From Pedobacter jeongneungensis (GTDB lineage Bacteria > Bacteroidota > Bacteroidia > Sphingobacteriales > Sphingobacteriaceae): 64,000 nucleotides of DNA. The DNA lies in contig NZ_AYMG01000015.1 in NCBI RefSeq assembly GCF_000633455.1, positions 1 through 64,000 on the forward strand. Direction: 5' to 3'. A model generated the notes under the pieces. That model was not told where the DNA came from. It did no database searches and was given only the letters and a program-made list of their open reading frames with translations. The translations under genes were made by a program, and so were the position numbers. This document shows, piece by piece, positions 1 through 8,822 of this stretch (position 1 is the stretch's first letter; every line of letters starts with the position of its first letter).

Positions 1-358
1 CTGACTTTAAGAAGTAAAAAAGGGAGGATAATCCTATCACGTCGACATCTTTAATATTTCGTGTCTAGCAGGACCTCAACTTGCCTCCCTTTTTCTGATT
101 GTTATATTATAAATATAAAGATATGAGCAGGAGCATTTTTTGCTAATTGCTTCTGTTCTTGCTTTCCAAAAAAATGTGCTTAACTATTTTTGAGACTGAT
201 AAATCAGCCCTTTTAACTTCGAAATCTGCATTCTTGCAAATTAAATTTCTTCATTCTACTGGCATTCAGGGTATATATTCCGTCGTGTTAAAAAAAAGTT
301 AAAATTTCCTTAGGAAAAAGTAAAGCTTTTGGGCACTGATATATAAAAGGCAAAAAGA
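1..358. other. Non-coding lead-in with a long hairpin
   Basis: No complete gene is visible. In frame 3, positions 3-17 read D-F-K-K-stop, which could be the last codons of an upstream gene, but this is too short to judge. A GGGAGG block near 21-26 pairs with CCTCCC near 86-91, followed by a T-run, which looks like a terminator with an unusually long loop of about 60 bases. The rest is AT-rich and includes TTTCCAAAAAAA near 164-175, a motif shared with a repeat family seen elsewhere in the window. The ECF sigma gene that normally precedes FecR is not present here. Confidence 0.5.
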
Positions 359-1432
359 ATGGTTGATAGAAGTAAATTCAATGCAGAAGACTTTCTTGTT
401 GATAGCACTTTCCAGCAATACTGCGCTGGAACGGATAAGCTATGCATTGGATATTGGGAGAAGTACATTAATGCACACCCTGAACAGGTGGAAGTAATTG
501 CAGAGGCAAAAAAGCTTTATGTGATATTGAGCGGAAACAAACGTCCGCTGGCGAAACAGGTAGAACACTTTAAGGAAAATATGTTTCCAGCCACTGAAGA
601 CAAGGTGATTAAACTGAAGCGTTATTTATGGGTAAAAATTGCCGCAGCCATAGTTTTGGTGCTTGGAGGGGTTCTAGTTTATAACACGTATTATAAAAGC
701 ACCGGTATAAATAACATTGTACCCGGGGTTTATACTTTCGCTACAAAAAATGGTGAGCGCAAAAAAATTATGTTGCCTGATGGTACCTCGGTGCTGTTAA
801 ATGCCATGAGTGTTTTAACCCTTGCTAAAGATTTTAATGATAAATATCGCGAAGTTACTTTAACCGGTGAAGCATTTTTTGATGTAAAACACAATAAGGA
901 AAGACCTTTTAAAGTACATACCAACGATTTTAACATCAATGTACTGGGTACCGCTTTTAATGTAAAAGCTTATCCGGATGAAATTAGCTCTGAAGCAACT
1001 TTGATCCGCGGTTTAATTACCATGGAAGGGGTAAACGGAAATGGTGGCGTAATTACCTTAAAGCCAAGTCAGAAGGTTACGTTTTACAAAGTTATAGCTC
1101 AACAGGAAAAAAACAGGTTGGTTAAGCCTGTAACGCCACAGCCAGAAATAACCATTAACCATTATACCAGAATAAAGGATAGTACCATCGTAGAAACTGC
1201 CTGGACGCAAAACCGGATCGAAATTTACGATCAGAATTTTGATGAGATTAAAAACGTGCTCGAGAAATGGTATAACGTAGAGATCAGTTTTACCGATCCG
1301 GCATTAGAGAAATACCGTTTTACAGCAACCATTACCAACGAGAGTATTGAAGAAGTATTACACGCATTAAAAGCAACCGAAAATAATTTTAAATATGAGA
1401 TAAAGGGAAAACAGGTAATCATCTCGAAATAG
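359..1432 (+). CDS. FecR family anti-sigma factor
   Basis: Inner-membrane anti-sigma factor of the FecR type that passes a signal from a TonB-dependent receptor to an ECF sigma factor. The first 85 residues are cytoplasmic in character, one membrane helix lies at about residues 92-110, and the periplasmic part holds a FecR domain (about 125-235) followed by a C-terminal DUF4974-like domain (about 285-357, with the typical segment around Y-N-V-E-I-S-F). The length of 357 residues is normal for the family. It stands about 120 bp upstream of the SusC-type gene, whose product carries the matching STN domain, so it probably controls this glycan-uptake locus. The partner sigma gene is not directly upstream within the window. 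The ATG follows a purine-rich stretch without a Shine-Dalgarno sequence. Confidence 0.93.
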   Translation: MVDRSKFNAEDFLVDSTFQQYCAGTDKLCIGYWEKYINAHPEQVEVIAEAKKLYVILSGNKRPLAKQVEHFKENMFPATEDKVIKLKRYLWVKIAAAIVLVLGGVLVYNTYYKSTGINNIVPGVYTFATKNGERKKIMLPDGTSVLLNAMSVLTLAKDFNDKYREVTLTGEAFFDVKHNKERPFKVHTNDFNINVLGTAFNVKAYPDEISSEATLIRGLITMEGVNGNGGVITLKPSQKVTFYKVIAQQEKNRLVKPVTPQPEITINHYTRIKDSTIVETAWTQNRIEIYDQNFDEIKNVLEKWYNVEISFTDPALEKYRFTATITNESIEEVLHALKATENNFKYEIKGKQVIISK

Positions 1433-1552
1433 GAAGAAAAAAGGACGGTGTTGGAGCACCGCCCTCTTGAATTTCTTTTTTGATCAATTAATGGCAGTTT
1501 ATGCGCAAACAGATTGCTGCCAAGAACTTATGCAACCAAAAAAAACAAAAAT

Positions 1553-4500
1553 ATGATTTATTATTACTTACTGCAAGGGCGCCCAAAATATAAAGCGCTC
1601 CTAAAATTCATTATGCTAATGAAACTAGCCTGTATTATGGTTTTCATTACCTGCCTTAATGTTTCCGCATCGGTTTTTTCGCAGGAAAAAATTTCTTTAG
1701 ATGTTAAGAAAACAAAACTGGCCAGGGTTTTACAGATTATTGAGCAGCAAAGCAGTTACCATTTTGTTTACAGCTCTTCTTACGTTCCTGTTAATAAGGA
1801 TGTGAGCATTACGGTAACCAATACTTTGGTTACCGACGTTTTGGCAGCCATTTTAAACAGAACCAACCTGAAATATTCTGTTTCTGATGGTGGCTTAATT
1901 GTCATTAGCAAAAATAAAGAAGTTCCGATTTCCGGAACTGTAAAAGATGCACTTGGAGGTGCTTTGCCTGGCGCAACCGTTAGGGTTAAAGGAACAGGTA
2001 TCGGCACTTCTACCGATATTAACGGTAAATTTGCCTTAAATGCCCCCGAAAATGCAATTTTGGTGGTTTCTTATGCCGGTTTTCAGACAAAAGAAGTGGC
2101 CATCGGCTCTCAGACCAGTATCAACATCGTTTTAACAGAAGATACCAAACAACTTACCGATGTGGTGGTTACGGCTTTGGGCATTAAAAAAGAAAGAAGG
2201 GCATTAGGCTATTCGGTTACGCAGGTGAGTGGCGAAACCTTAACCCAGGCCAGGGAAAATAATGTGGCCAACTCGTTAGTAGGAAAAGTGGCTGGTTTAG
2301 ATATCAGCTCAACATCAGGTGGTGTGGGCGCGGCAACCAGCGTAACCATCCGCGGGGTTTCTAGCTTAAGCCAAACCAATCAACCGTTATACGTAATTAA
2401 TGGCGTACCCATGGAGAATAAGCCTGTAGGTTTAAATAATCTGAATGGTAATGGCAACTCGGGTAGTCAATATGATAACGCACCCGATTTAGGCGATGCC
2501 GTTGGAAACTTAAACCCTGATGATATTGAGAGTATTTCTGTACTAAAAGGTGCTGCTGCCGCTGCTTTATATGGTTACCGTGCAAAAGCCGGGGTGATTC
2601 TGATTACCACGAAAAGTGGAAAGGGCAACAGCATCGAATTTAACACCAATTATGTTGCAGAACAGGTAATGGACAGAACCAATTGGCAATATGTTTACGG
2701 ACAGGGCGCTAATGGGGTAAAACCGACTGATGCTGCTGCCGCTGCACAGGTGGGCGGATCGAGCTGGGGTGCAAAATTAGATGGATCCAATGTGGTTCAG
2801 TTTGATGGGGTAAGCAGACCTTATAGTGCACAGAAAAATAATATTGAAGATTTTTACCGCACAGGGGGCACATGGTCTAATACCCTCGCTTTAAACAAAA
2901 GTTTTGATGGCGGTACCATCCGTTTATCTGCCAACGATGTACACAATACTTCAGTTGTGCCAAATTCTGGTTTAAACAGACAATCTTTTAACCTGGTAGG
3001 TACCTTTAATCCAATTAAACGGTTAACCATTGATGCCCGCATGAACTATATTTTAGAGCAGGCTAAAAACAGACCGATGGTATCAGATGGTGCAGGTAAT
3101 GCCAATTATAATGTGGCTTTTCTACCAACCAGTGTAAGTGTAAAAAACCTCGATCCATGGAAAGATGCCAATGGAAATGAAATTCAGTACAATAAAGGTA
3201 ATGCTTATGCAACCAACCCCTGGTTTGCAGCAAACGAATTTGTAAACGATACCAAACGCGATCGTTTGATCAGTTCTTTTAATGCCCGCTATACTTTTGA
3301 TAATGGTTTGTTTGTACAAGGACGTGCTGGTCGCGATGCTTATAACGACACCTATAAAAATGTGGTGCCATCAGGTACAGCTTATTATGCTCCTGGTAAA
3401 ATTGTAGAGCAGGCCACCAAATTTGCAGATGTTAATGTCGATGTATTAATCGGTAAGCCTTTTAAAGTAGATGAAGATTTCTCTATCACCCCTAATATTG
3501 GTGCCAGTTACCGCAGAACAAGTGTAACTCAAACCACCAACAGCGGATCTGATTTTGCCGTATTCGGCGTTTATAATATTCTAAATGCTAAAAATAAATC
3601 GGTGGCTTATGTGGCATCCGAAGCCGAAACACAATCGGTATATGGTACTTTAGAACTTGCCTATAAAGATATTTTATATTTAACCGGTAGCGGACGTACC
3701 GACTGGTTTTCTACTCTCGCTACCCCAGGGAAAAACAATGATTTAGATGTGATTTATCCTTCCATTAGCGGTTCATTTGTTTTCTCAGAACTTTGGAAAC
3801 CATCTTTCTTAAGTTTTGGTAAAGTTAGAGCTGGTTATGCAGTGGTTGGCCAGGCAACAGATCCTTATCAAACTTTGTTAACCTATAGCTTAAGAAGTGA
3901 AGTTTTAAACGGATTGCCATTGGGTACCATCTCGAACGTAAACATCCCTAATTCTGCATTAAGAGCTTCAAAAGCATCCGAATTGGAAATCGGAACAGAA
4001 ATGCGCTTCTTAGGAGATCGTTTAAATCTCGATTTTACCTGGTACAAAAAGATATCTAAAGATGAAATTACTTTTGTAACCACATCTACATCAACTGGTT
4101 ATAGTGGTGCGGTTTTGAACTCTGGTAAAATTCAAAATAAGGGAGTAGAGTTGTTGTTATCGGGTCAGGTGGTAAAAAACAAAGATTTCGTATGGACTTC
4201 TTCTTTAAACGGATCATATAACGACAATAAAGTAATCTCACTTGCTGATGATGTTACCTCAAATCTTATTGCCACTTCAAGATCTGGCGTTGGCTTTTTA
4301 CAGAATATCCCGGGCAAAGCCGCCTCTCAGGTAATGGCTTACGATTATAAATATGATGCTTCAGGAAATGTTATGCTGGGTGCAAATAACGCTCCACAGC
4401 GTGGCGACCTGGTTGCTTATGGTTCTGCTTATAACAAATGGTTTGCGGGCTGGAACAACGAGTTCAATTATAAAGGTGCAACCCTGTCTTTCCTGATTGA

Positions 4501-4897
4501 CGGTAAGTGGGGTGGAAAAGTATTTTCTGCAACTGATTATTATGGTTATGTATTCGGTTTACACCAGGCTACGCTCGAAAACCGCGAGGCATTGGGTAAC
4601 ACCGCCGCAACTTACTATCAGCTATCGGCAGATAATGTGTCTAATAAATTTGTGCAGGATGCAAGTTTTATCAAGTTCAGGCAGATGACCCTGGGTTATA
4701 ACTTTCCTGCAAAAATGTTCAACAACAAAATACATGGCTTAAATGTGAGTCTTGTAGGCAGGAACCTATTTATCCTGATGAAAAAAACGGATAATATCGA
4801 TCCTGAATCGAGTTATAACGCAACTTTTCCGGGATTGGAACTGGGTGGCGTGCCTCCGGTTAGAACATTTGGTGTAAACCTTAGTGTGAAGCTTTAA
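1553..4897 (+). CDS. SusC/RagA family TonB-dependent receptor with STN domain
   Basis: Outer-membrane beta-barrel transporter that imports a ligand, probably an oligosaccharide, together with the SusD lipoprotein encoded next. From the ATG at 1553 it has 1114 residues. The order is a hydrophobic signal region (about 20-45), an STN domain (about 45-120), a carboxypeptidase-regulatory-like domain beginning near V-P-I-S-G-T-V, then the plug with the SusC signature around S-V-T-I-R-G and Y-V-I-N-G-V-P, and the barrel to the end. An in-frame TTG at 1514 would add 13 residues, but the ATG gives the usual short basic N-terminus. The STN domain indicates transcriptional signalling through the neighbouring FecR protein. 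The SusD gene follows after 18 bp and is surely co-transcribed. Confidence 0.95.
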   Translation: MIYYYLLQGRPKYKALLKFIMLMKLACIMVFITCLNVSASVFSQEKISLDVKKTKLARVLQIIEQQSSYHFVYSSSYVPVNKDVSITVTNTLVTDVLAAILNRTNLKYSVSDGGLIVISKNKEVPISGTVKDALGGALPGATVRVKGTGIGTSTDINGKFALNAPENAILVVSYAGFQTKEVAIGSQTSINIVLTEDTKQLTDVVVTALGIKKERRALGYSVTQVSGETLTQARENNVANSLVGKVAGLDISSTSGGVGAATSVTIRGVSSLSQTNQPLYVINGVPMENKPVGLNNLNGNGNSGSQYDNAPDLGDAVGNLNPDDIESISVLKGAAAAALYGYRAKAGVILITTKSGKGNSIEFNTNYVAEQVMDRTNWQYVYGQGANGVKPTDAAAAAQVGGSSWGAKLDGSNVVQFDGVSRPYSAQKNNIEDFYRTGGTWSNTLALNKSFDGGTIRLSANDVHNTSVVPNSGLNRQSFNLVGTFNPIKRLTIDARMNYILEQAKNRPMVSDGAGNANYNVAFLPTSVSVKNLDPWKDANGNEIQYNKGNAYATNPWFAANEFVNDTKRDRLISSFNARYTFDNGLFVQGRAGRDAYNDTYKNVVPSGTAYYAPGKIVEQATKFADVNVDVLIGKPFKVDEDFSITPNIGASYRRTSVTQTTNSGSDFAVFGVYNILNAKNKSVAYVASEAETQSVYGTLELAYKDILYLTGSGRTDWFSTLATPGKNNDLDVIYPSISGSFVFSELWKPSFLSFGKVRAGYAVVGQATDPYQTLLTYSLRSEVLNGLPLGTISNVNIPNSALRASKASELEIGTEMRFLGDRLNLDFTWYKKISKDEITFVTTSTSTGYSGAVLNSGKIQNKGVELLLSGQVVKNKDFVWTSSLNGSYNDNKVISLADDVTSNLIATSRSGVGFLQNIPGKAASQVMAYDYKYDASGNVMLGANNAPQRGDLVAYGSAYNKWFAGWNNEFNYKGATLSFLIDGKWGGKVFSATDYYGYVFGLHQATLENREALGNTAATYYQLSADNVSNKFVQDASFIKFRQMTLGYNFPAKMFNNKIHGLNVSLVGRNLFILMKKTDNIDPESSYNATFPGLELGGVPPVRTFGVNLSVKL

Positions 4898-4915
4898 TTT
4901 TAAACAGACAGAACA

Positions 4916-6511
4916 ATGAAAACGAACATATTAAAAAAATATAGCCTGTTACTTTGTACCGGCATGTTAATGATCTCGGCTTGTACCAAAAATTTCGAGG
5001 ATATCAATACCAACCCATCTGCTTATGGTGCAGCAACTTTTGATCCCAATTATACGTTAACCACTGCTCAGCTTACCTATACCGGCAGTATCGATTTTGC
5101 TTACGATACCTGGAGGGGAAATTTAATATATTCTTCTACCATGATGCAGGGACTTTCTACCGTGGTAAGTTATTGGGCAGGAGATAAATATTTACTAAAC
5201 GAAGGATATACCGCAGCCTACTGGGGCAGCACAACCGTAGGTGCTTACGTAGAACAGGTTAAACCGATTGTAGATATTGTTGAATTTACAAAAGGATCTC
5301 CTAAATATAATAATGTACGCCAGGTGGCCCGTTTATGGAAAGCACTGATCTTTGAACGTATTACGGATTTATATGGCGATGCACCGTATTCGGAAGCAGG
5401 ACAAGGTTATTATACCGGTAATCTGGCACCAAAATATGATAAACAACAGGCCATTTATACCGATTTATTAAAAGAAGTAGAAGAAGCCACCAATGCATTG
5501 GATGTGAATGGTGATAAAGTTACCGGCGATGCCATTTACAAAGGCGATATCAACAAATGGAAACGTTTTGGGAATACCCTTTTGTTGCGTATTGCGATGC
5601 GTTTGACCAAAGTGGATGAAAACACGGCCAAAGCCTACGCCCAAAAAGTGATCGGTAAAACCATGCTCAGTAACGATGATAATGCTTTTGTGAAACATGA
5701 TGTATCTGGTGCAAGGGTAACGCAGAACAGAAACAGCCAGGTATTGGCGGGCGATGGTGGTCAGGAAAATTATTATGTTAAATGGTCGCAAACTTTTATC
5801 AATAAATTAAAAACGGCGAACGACCCGCGTTTAGCAAAAGTTGCTGTTACAGGCCTTTATCTGGATGAAAACAGTAAAACACAAAATCCCAATTACAGTG
5901 CCGATCCGCTTCTGCAAAAAGGAATGCCTAATGGAAAAGACTTAAGCGGTATTGCGGGCAGAGATGTGAGGCAAGATGCTTCTTACACTACGTTTCCGGC
6001 TTACTCTTCGCCTAACCCGGCAATGATTAAAAAGGACGGGGTTACTTTTATTTTAACCTATGCCGAAAGCGAATTTTTATTGGCAGAGGCTGCGCAAAGA
6101 TGGGCAATAGGCGGTTCAGCTGCTACCCATTATGCCAGTGGATTATCTGCAGGTATTACTTTCTTATCACAGTATGATGTCAGTTTAGCCATTTCGGGCA
6201 CCGTAGCTGATGCTTATGCAGCAGCCAATCCTTATGTTGCTGCCAATGGTTTAGAAATGATTAATACCCAATATTGGTTGCATACCTGTACCATGCTCGA
6301 TTTTTATGAAACATGGTCTAACTGGCGCCGATCCGGATTTCCGGCTTTAACTCCAGTGGTTTATCCAGGTAACGCCACTAATGGTACCATTCCGCGCCGT
6401 TTCCCATACCCGGTAGAAGAAGCGGCTAAAAATAACGCCAATTACAAAGCAGCCTCTTCAGCTGTACCTGGTGGTGATAACCTCACTGGCAGGGTTTGGT
6501 GGGATAAGTAA
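4916..6511 (+). CDS. SusD/RagB family surface lipoprotein (SusD-like_2 type)
   Basis: Surface-exposed lipoprotein that caps the SusC channel and binds the ligand. The signal peptide ends in a lipobox with the lipidated cysteine at residue 23 (M-I-S-A-C). The protein has 531 residues, contains T-N-P-S near the mature N-terminus, and has the conserved helix with L-T-Y-A-E-S-E-F-L-L-A-E-A in its C-terminal third, which is typical of the SusD-like_2 branch. This branch often accompanies GH18 endoglycosidases in Bacteroidota, and such an enzyme is encoded 1.1 kb downstream. A hairpin terminator follows, so the SusC-SusD unit may end here. Confidence 0.93.
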   Translation: MKTNILKKYSLLLCTGMLMISACTKNFEDINTNPSAYGAATFDPNYTLTTAQLTYTGSIDFAYDTWRGNLIYSSTMMQGLSTVVSYWAGDKYLLNEGYTAAYWGSTTVGAYVEQVKPIVDIVEFTKGSPKYNNVRQVARLWKALIFERITDLYGDAPYSEAGQGYYTGNLAPKYDKQQAIYTDLLKEVEEATNALDVNGDKVTGDAIYKGDINKWKRFGNTLLLRIAMRLTKVDENTAKAYAQKVIGKTMLSNDDNAFVKHDVSGARVTQNRNSQVLAGDGGQENYYVKWSQTFINKLKTANDPRLAKVAVTGLYLDENSKTQNPNYSADPLLQKGMPNGKDLSGIAGRDVRQDASYTTFPAYSSPNPAMIKKDGVTFILTYAESEFLLAEAAQRWAIGGSAATHYASGLSAGITFLSQYDVSLAISGTVADAYAAANPYVAANGLEMINTQYWLHTCTMLDFYETWSNWRRSGFPALTPVVYPGNATNGTIPRRFPYPVEEAAKNNANYKAASSAVPGGDNLTGRVWWDK

Positions 6512-6536
6512 AAATAAATCATCCCGATTTATACCT

Positions 6537-6572
6537 GGCCGGCAGTGCAACATGCATTGTCGGCCTTTTTTA
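6537..6572 (+). terminator. Rho-independent terminator after susD
   Basis: A 13-bp stem containing G-U pairs (GGCCG... paired with ...CGGCC) has a short loop and is followed by six T residues. It lies 26 bp after the SusD stop codon and separates the SusC/SusD transcript from the small secreted protein gene. Confidence 0.8.
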
Positions 6573-6705
6573 TAACCTGATTTTCAAGCAAACGTTTGCG
6601 CAGTATTTCTCCTAAAAAACTGATATTGAAAATATTAACTTCGCTATCACAGTGGCATCCTAACCAAAACCATTGTGTAAATCTTAACCTGTTTAACCAA
6701 AGAAA

Positions 6706-7107
6706 ATGAAAAAATCAATCAGCCTATTGGTGGCAACACTTACTTTTGCCGTTTGCCTGTTCAGTAGTTTTACACCTGCTAAAATTACTGCGGTTCTAAA
6801 AAAGACTGCCCTTAAAGGCGTAGTTACAGTTACTAAAAACTTTACAACCAGCAATGGTCTGCCAGCTACTGCAACACTTACCTACACTACCGGGCAGGTT
6901 TACTCTGGTATTACGGTAACTATTCAGGGTGAGGGCAATGTTCCGTTAACCAGCGTTTCCCACTCAACCGGTACCATTTATGCCGATCGTTTTGAAGGTT
7001 ATAAAGCTGGCTCTTACTACGAATATTTTGTTGACCTATTGGTAACCGGCAACCCATCCATAGGCTGGCAGATTGCAGAGGCAAGTGCCGAAGCTGTTGT
7101 TATTTAA
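6706..7107 (+). CDS. Small secreted protein of unknown function
   Basis: Not recognised. It is a 133-residue protein with a clear signal peptide (basic start, hydrophobic residues 5-22, likely cleavage after about residue 25). The mature part of about 105 residues is rich in Thr, Val, Gly and Tyr with alternating hydrophobic residues, suggesting a small all-beta domain. There is no lipobox and no cysteine in the mature region. It is framed by a terminator on each side, so it is probably transcribed alone. Its place between SusD and a GH18 enzyme makes a link to the same glycan-use locus possible, but nothing in the sequence shows binding or catalysis. Confidence 0.75.
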   Translation: MKKSISLLVATLTFAVCLFSSFTPAKITAVLKKTALKGVVTVTKNFTTSNGLPATATLTYTTGQVYSGITVTIQGEGNVPLTSVSHSTGTIYADRFEGYKAGSYYEYFVDLLVTGNPSIGWQIAEASAEAVVI

Positions 7108-7153
7108 TTATTTATTATAGGTCTACTGCTTCATTTGCAGCAGTTTTTTGCAG

Positions 7154-7187
7154 AACCGGCATTGCCAAAAGCTTTGCTGGTTTTTTT
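7154..7187 (+). terminator. Terminator after the small secreted protein
   Basis: AACCGGCA pairs with TGCTGGTT (one G-U pair) and is followed by a run of seven T residues, 47 bp after the stop codon. Confidence 0.7.
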
Positions 7188-7630
7188 ATGGTAATGACGA
7201 ATGAAATTCGTTGTTAAAAAAGCCAAAGATTAGCGGATAGTGTCTAATCTGCAAATCTTTAGCAGCCAGAATAAAAATTTGTAGAGCAGAAAGTGTGGAA
7301 CTGAAGGCGCATGGATTAAGCTTAACGAATGACGTCAATGGTTACACTGGTTTAATAAAAACAGGCAATTTAATTAATGCCCCCACGTTAAGGGGTTTAA
7401 TTTCTACAGCTTGTAGATAATTTTCCCCAAATCCAATTGCAGCCAAATCTCTTTGTTTTTTACTTTCAAAAGCAAATTTTTTTTCTTTATGAATAAAGAT
7501 AGTGCTTCTAATTGGCTTGGGAGCTATATTTAGTCGGTGCTCTTAAAATCAGTAGTGATGTAAACTGAAATTATTCTCGCTGGCATTGTATTTGGCTTAG
7601 TCTTAAAATACCTAACTAAATACTTTAAAT
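7188..7630. other. 443-bp intergenic region
   Basis: No gene is visible. It contains a short inverted repeat around ACGAAT...ATTCGT near 7198-7212 and AT-rich DNA. A possible promoter lies near 7587-7600 (TTG...TATTTGGCTTAG) upstream of the GH18 gene. No tRNA or recognisable riboswitch is seen. Confidence 0.4.
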
Positions 7631-8659
7631 ATGAAAAAAATTATCGAAATCTTTAAAAAACCAATTTTGATCATTCTGGCCATGGCCATGATCATTAATT
7701 TGAGCAGTTGTAAAAAAAATGCTGCTGAGATTGAACAGGAAAATCAGGTATCGTTAAAAAATAAACAGTCTGCTTTATCATCCGGAGTGAACCTACAGAG
7801 CCTGATTGCTTATAAAAAAAGTGATCATCAGATAACGGCAGGCTTTTACCGTACCTGGCGTGATAGATCAGTAAGCGGAAATGCCAATGATCCGATTATG
7901 ACTGAATTGCCTGATAGCTTGGATGTAGTAATTGTGTTTCCGGACTACACCCCAGCTGATTCTCCTTTTTGGACAAAGCTAAAAGATGTTTATATTCCAT
8001 ACCTGCGTGCAAGAGGAACGAAGGTTCTCATTACAGGGTCTTTAACTATGCCAGCAGGTGCAAGCCAAAATGCTGCTGGGTACGCCGCCGCAGCTAAATC
8101 AATAATGGATAACACGGTTAATAAATATGGCTTAGATGGCTACGATATCGATATTGAACACAATGTTGCGGGAGCTGAGTTAACAGAGAAGACAGGGATT
8201 TATACAGCGTTATCTTCCTATCTTGGCCCAAAATCTAAAACAGGAAAATTACTTACCTACGATACTAACCAAAATGGCACTACTGCTTTTTTTAGAAATG
8301 TATCTACTATGATTGATTATGTTTGGTTTCAAACTTATGGTAGTGGCACATCTAGGTTTCAAACTGTATGGAATACTTATTCACCTTATATACCATCCAA
8401 AAAATTTGTACCTGGATTTTCTTTTTATGAGGAAAATGGCTATCCAGGTAATTATTGGAATGATGTTACTTATCCTCAGAACGGGACAGGGCGTGCATAT
8501 GATTATGCAAGATGGCAACCATCAACAGGGCCTAAAAAAGGAGGGGTTTTTAGCTATGCCATTGATAGGGATGCCCCGCTTACTTCAACAAACGACAATA
8601 CAATTATTCACCCAAATTTTAAAGTTACCAAAGATTTGATTAAAATTATGAACCCGTAA
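7631..8659 (+). CDS. GH18 endo-beta-N-acetylglucosaminidase-like lipoprotein
   Basis: Predicted secreted glycosidase of family GH18, closer in look to EndoF/EndoBT-type endo-beta-N-acetylglucosaminidases, which release N-glycans, than to long chitinases. The signal peptide ends in a lipobox with the lipidated cysteine at residue 27 (L-S-S-C). The GH18 active-site motif D-G-Y-D-I-D-I-E lies at residues 169-176, with E176 as catalytic acid and D174 stabilising the substrate-assisted intermediate. A V-W-F-Q-T-Y segment and a late G-G-V-F-S-Y-A-I-D-R-D strand match the barrel core. The length of 342 residues suits a single-domain enzyme. It lies downstream of the SusC/SusD pair but has its own transcript limits. 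The exact substrate, N-glycan or chitin-type, cannot be read from the sequence. Confidence 0.87.
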   Translation: MKKIIEIFKKPILIILAMAMIINLSSCKKNAAEIEQENQVSLKNKQSALSSGVNLQSLIAYKKSDHQITAGFYRTWRDRSVSGNANDPIMTELPDSLDVVIVFPDYTPADSPFWTKLKDVYIPYLRARGTKVLITGSLTMPAGASQNAAGYAAAAKSIMDNTVNKYGLDGYDIDIEHNVAGAELTEKTGIYTALSSYLGPKSKTGKLLTYDTNQNGTTAFFRNVSTMIDYVWFQTYGSGTSRFQTVWNTYSPYIPSKKFVPGFSFYEENGYPGNYWNDVTYPQNGTGRAYDYARWQPSTGPKKGGVFSYAIDRDAPLTSTNDNTIIHPNFKVTKDLIKIMNP

Positions 8660-8715
8660 TACTGGAAGTACAGCCAGCATTAGAGATCTTGGTAAAATAA
8701 TAGTGTTAACTCCAT

Positions 8716-8749
8716 GCCTGCCTTGCTAAAAGCAAGGCAGGCTTTTTTA
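8716..8749 (+). terminator. Strong terminator after the GH18 gene
   Basis: A perfect 12-bp stem (GCCTGCCTTGCT paired with AGCAAGGCAGGC) with a 3-base loop is followed by TTTTTT. Confidence 0.92.
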
Positions 8750-8822
8750 TGGTAACATTTCTAATCAGTTTTTTGATTAACGCCACATTAATTTGATATT
8801 TATAGATCAAACCAAACTTTCA

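Noticed and set aside
5468..5791. 107-residue frame antisense to susD
   Set aside because: Shadow of a strongly supported SusD gene; no start context or family match.
8313..8639. 108-residue open frame inside the GH18 gene
   Set aside because: It lies in another frame of a well-supported enzyme and has no family features.
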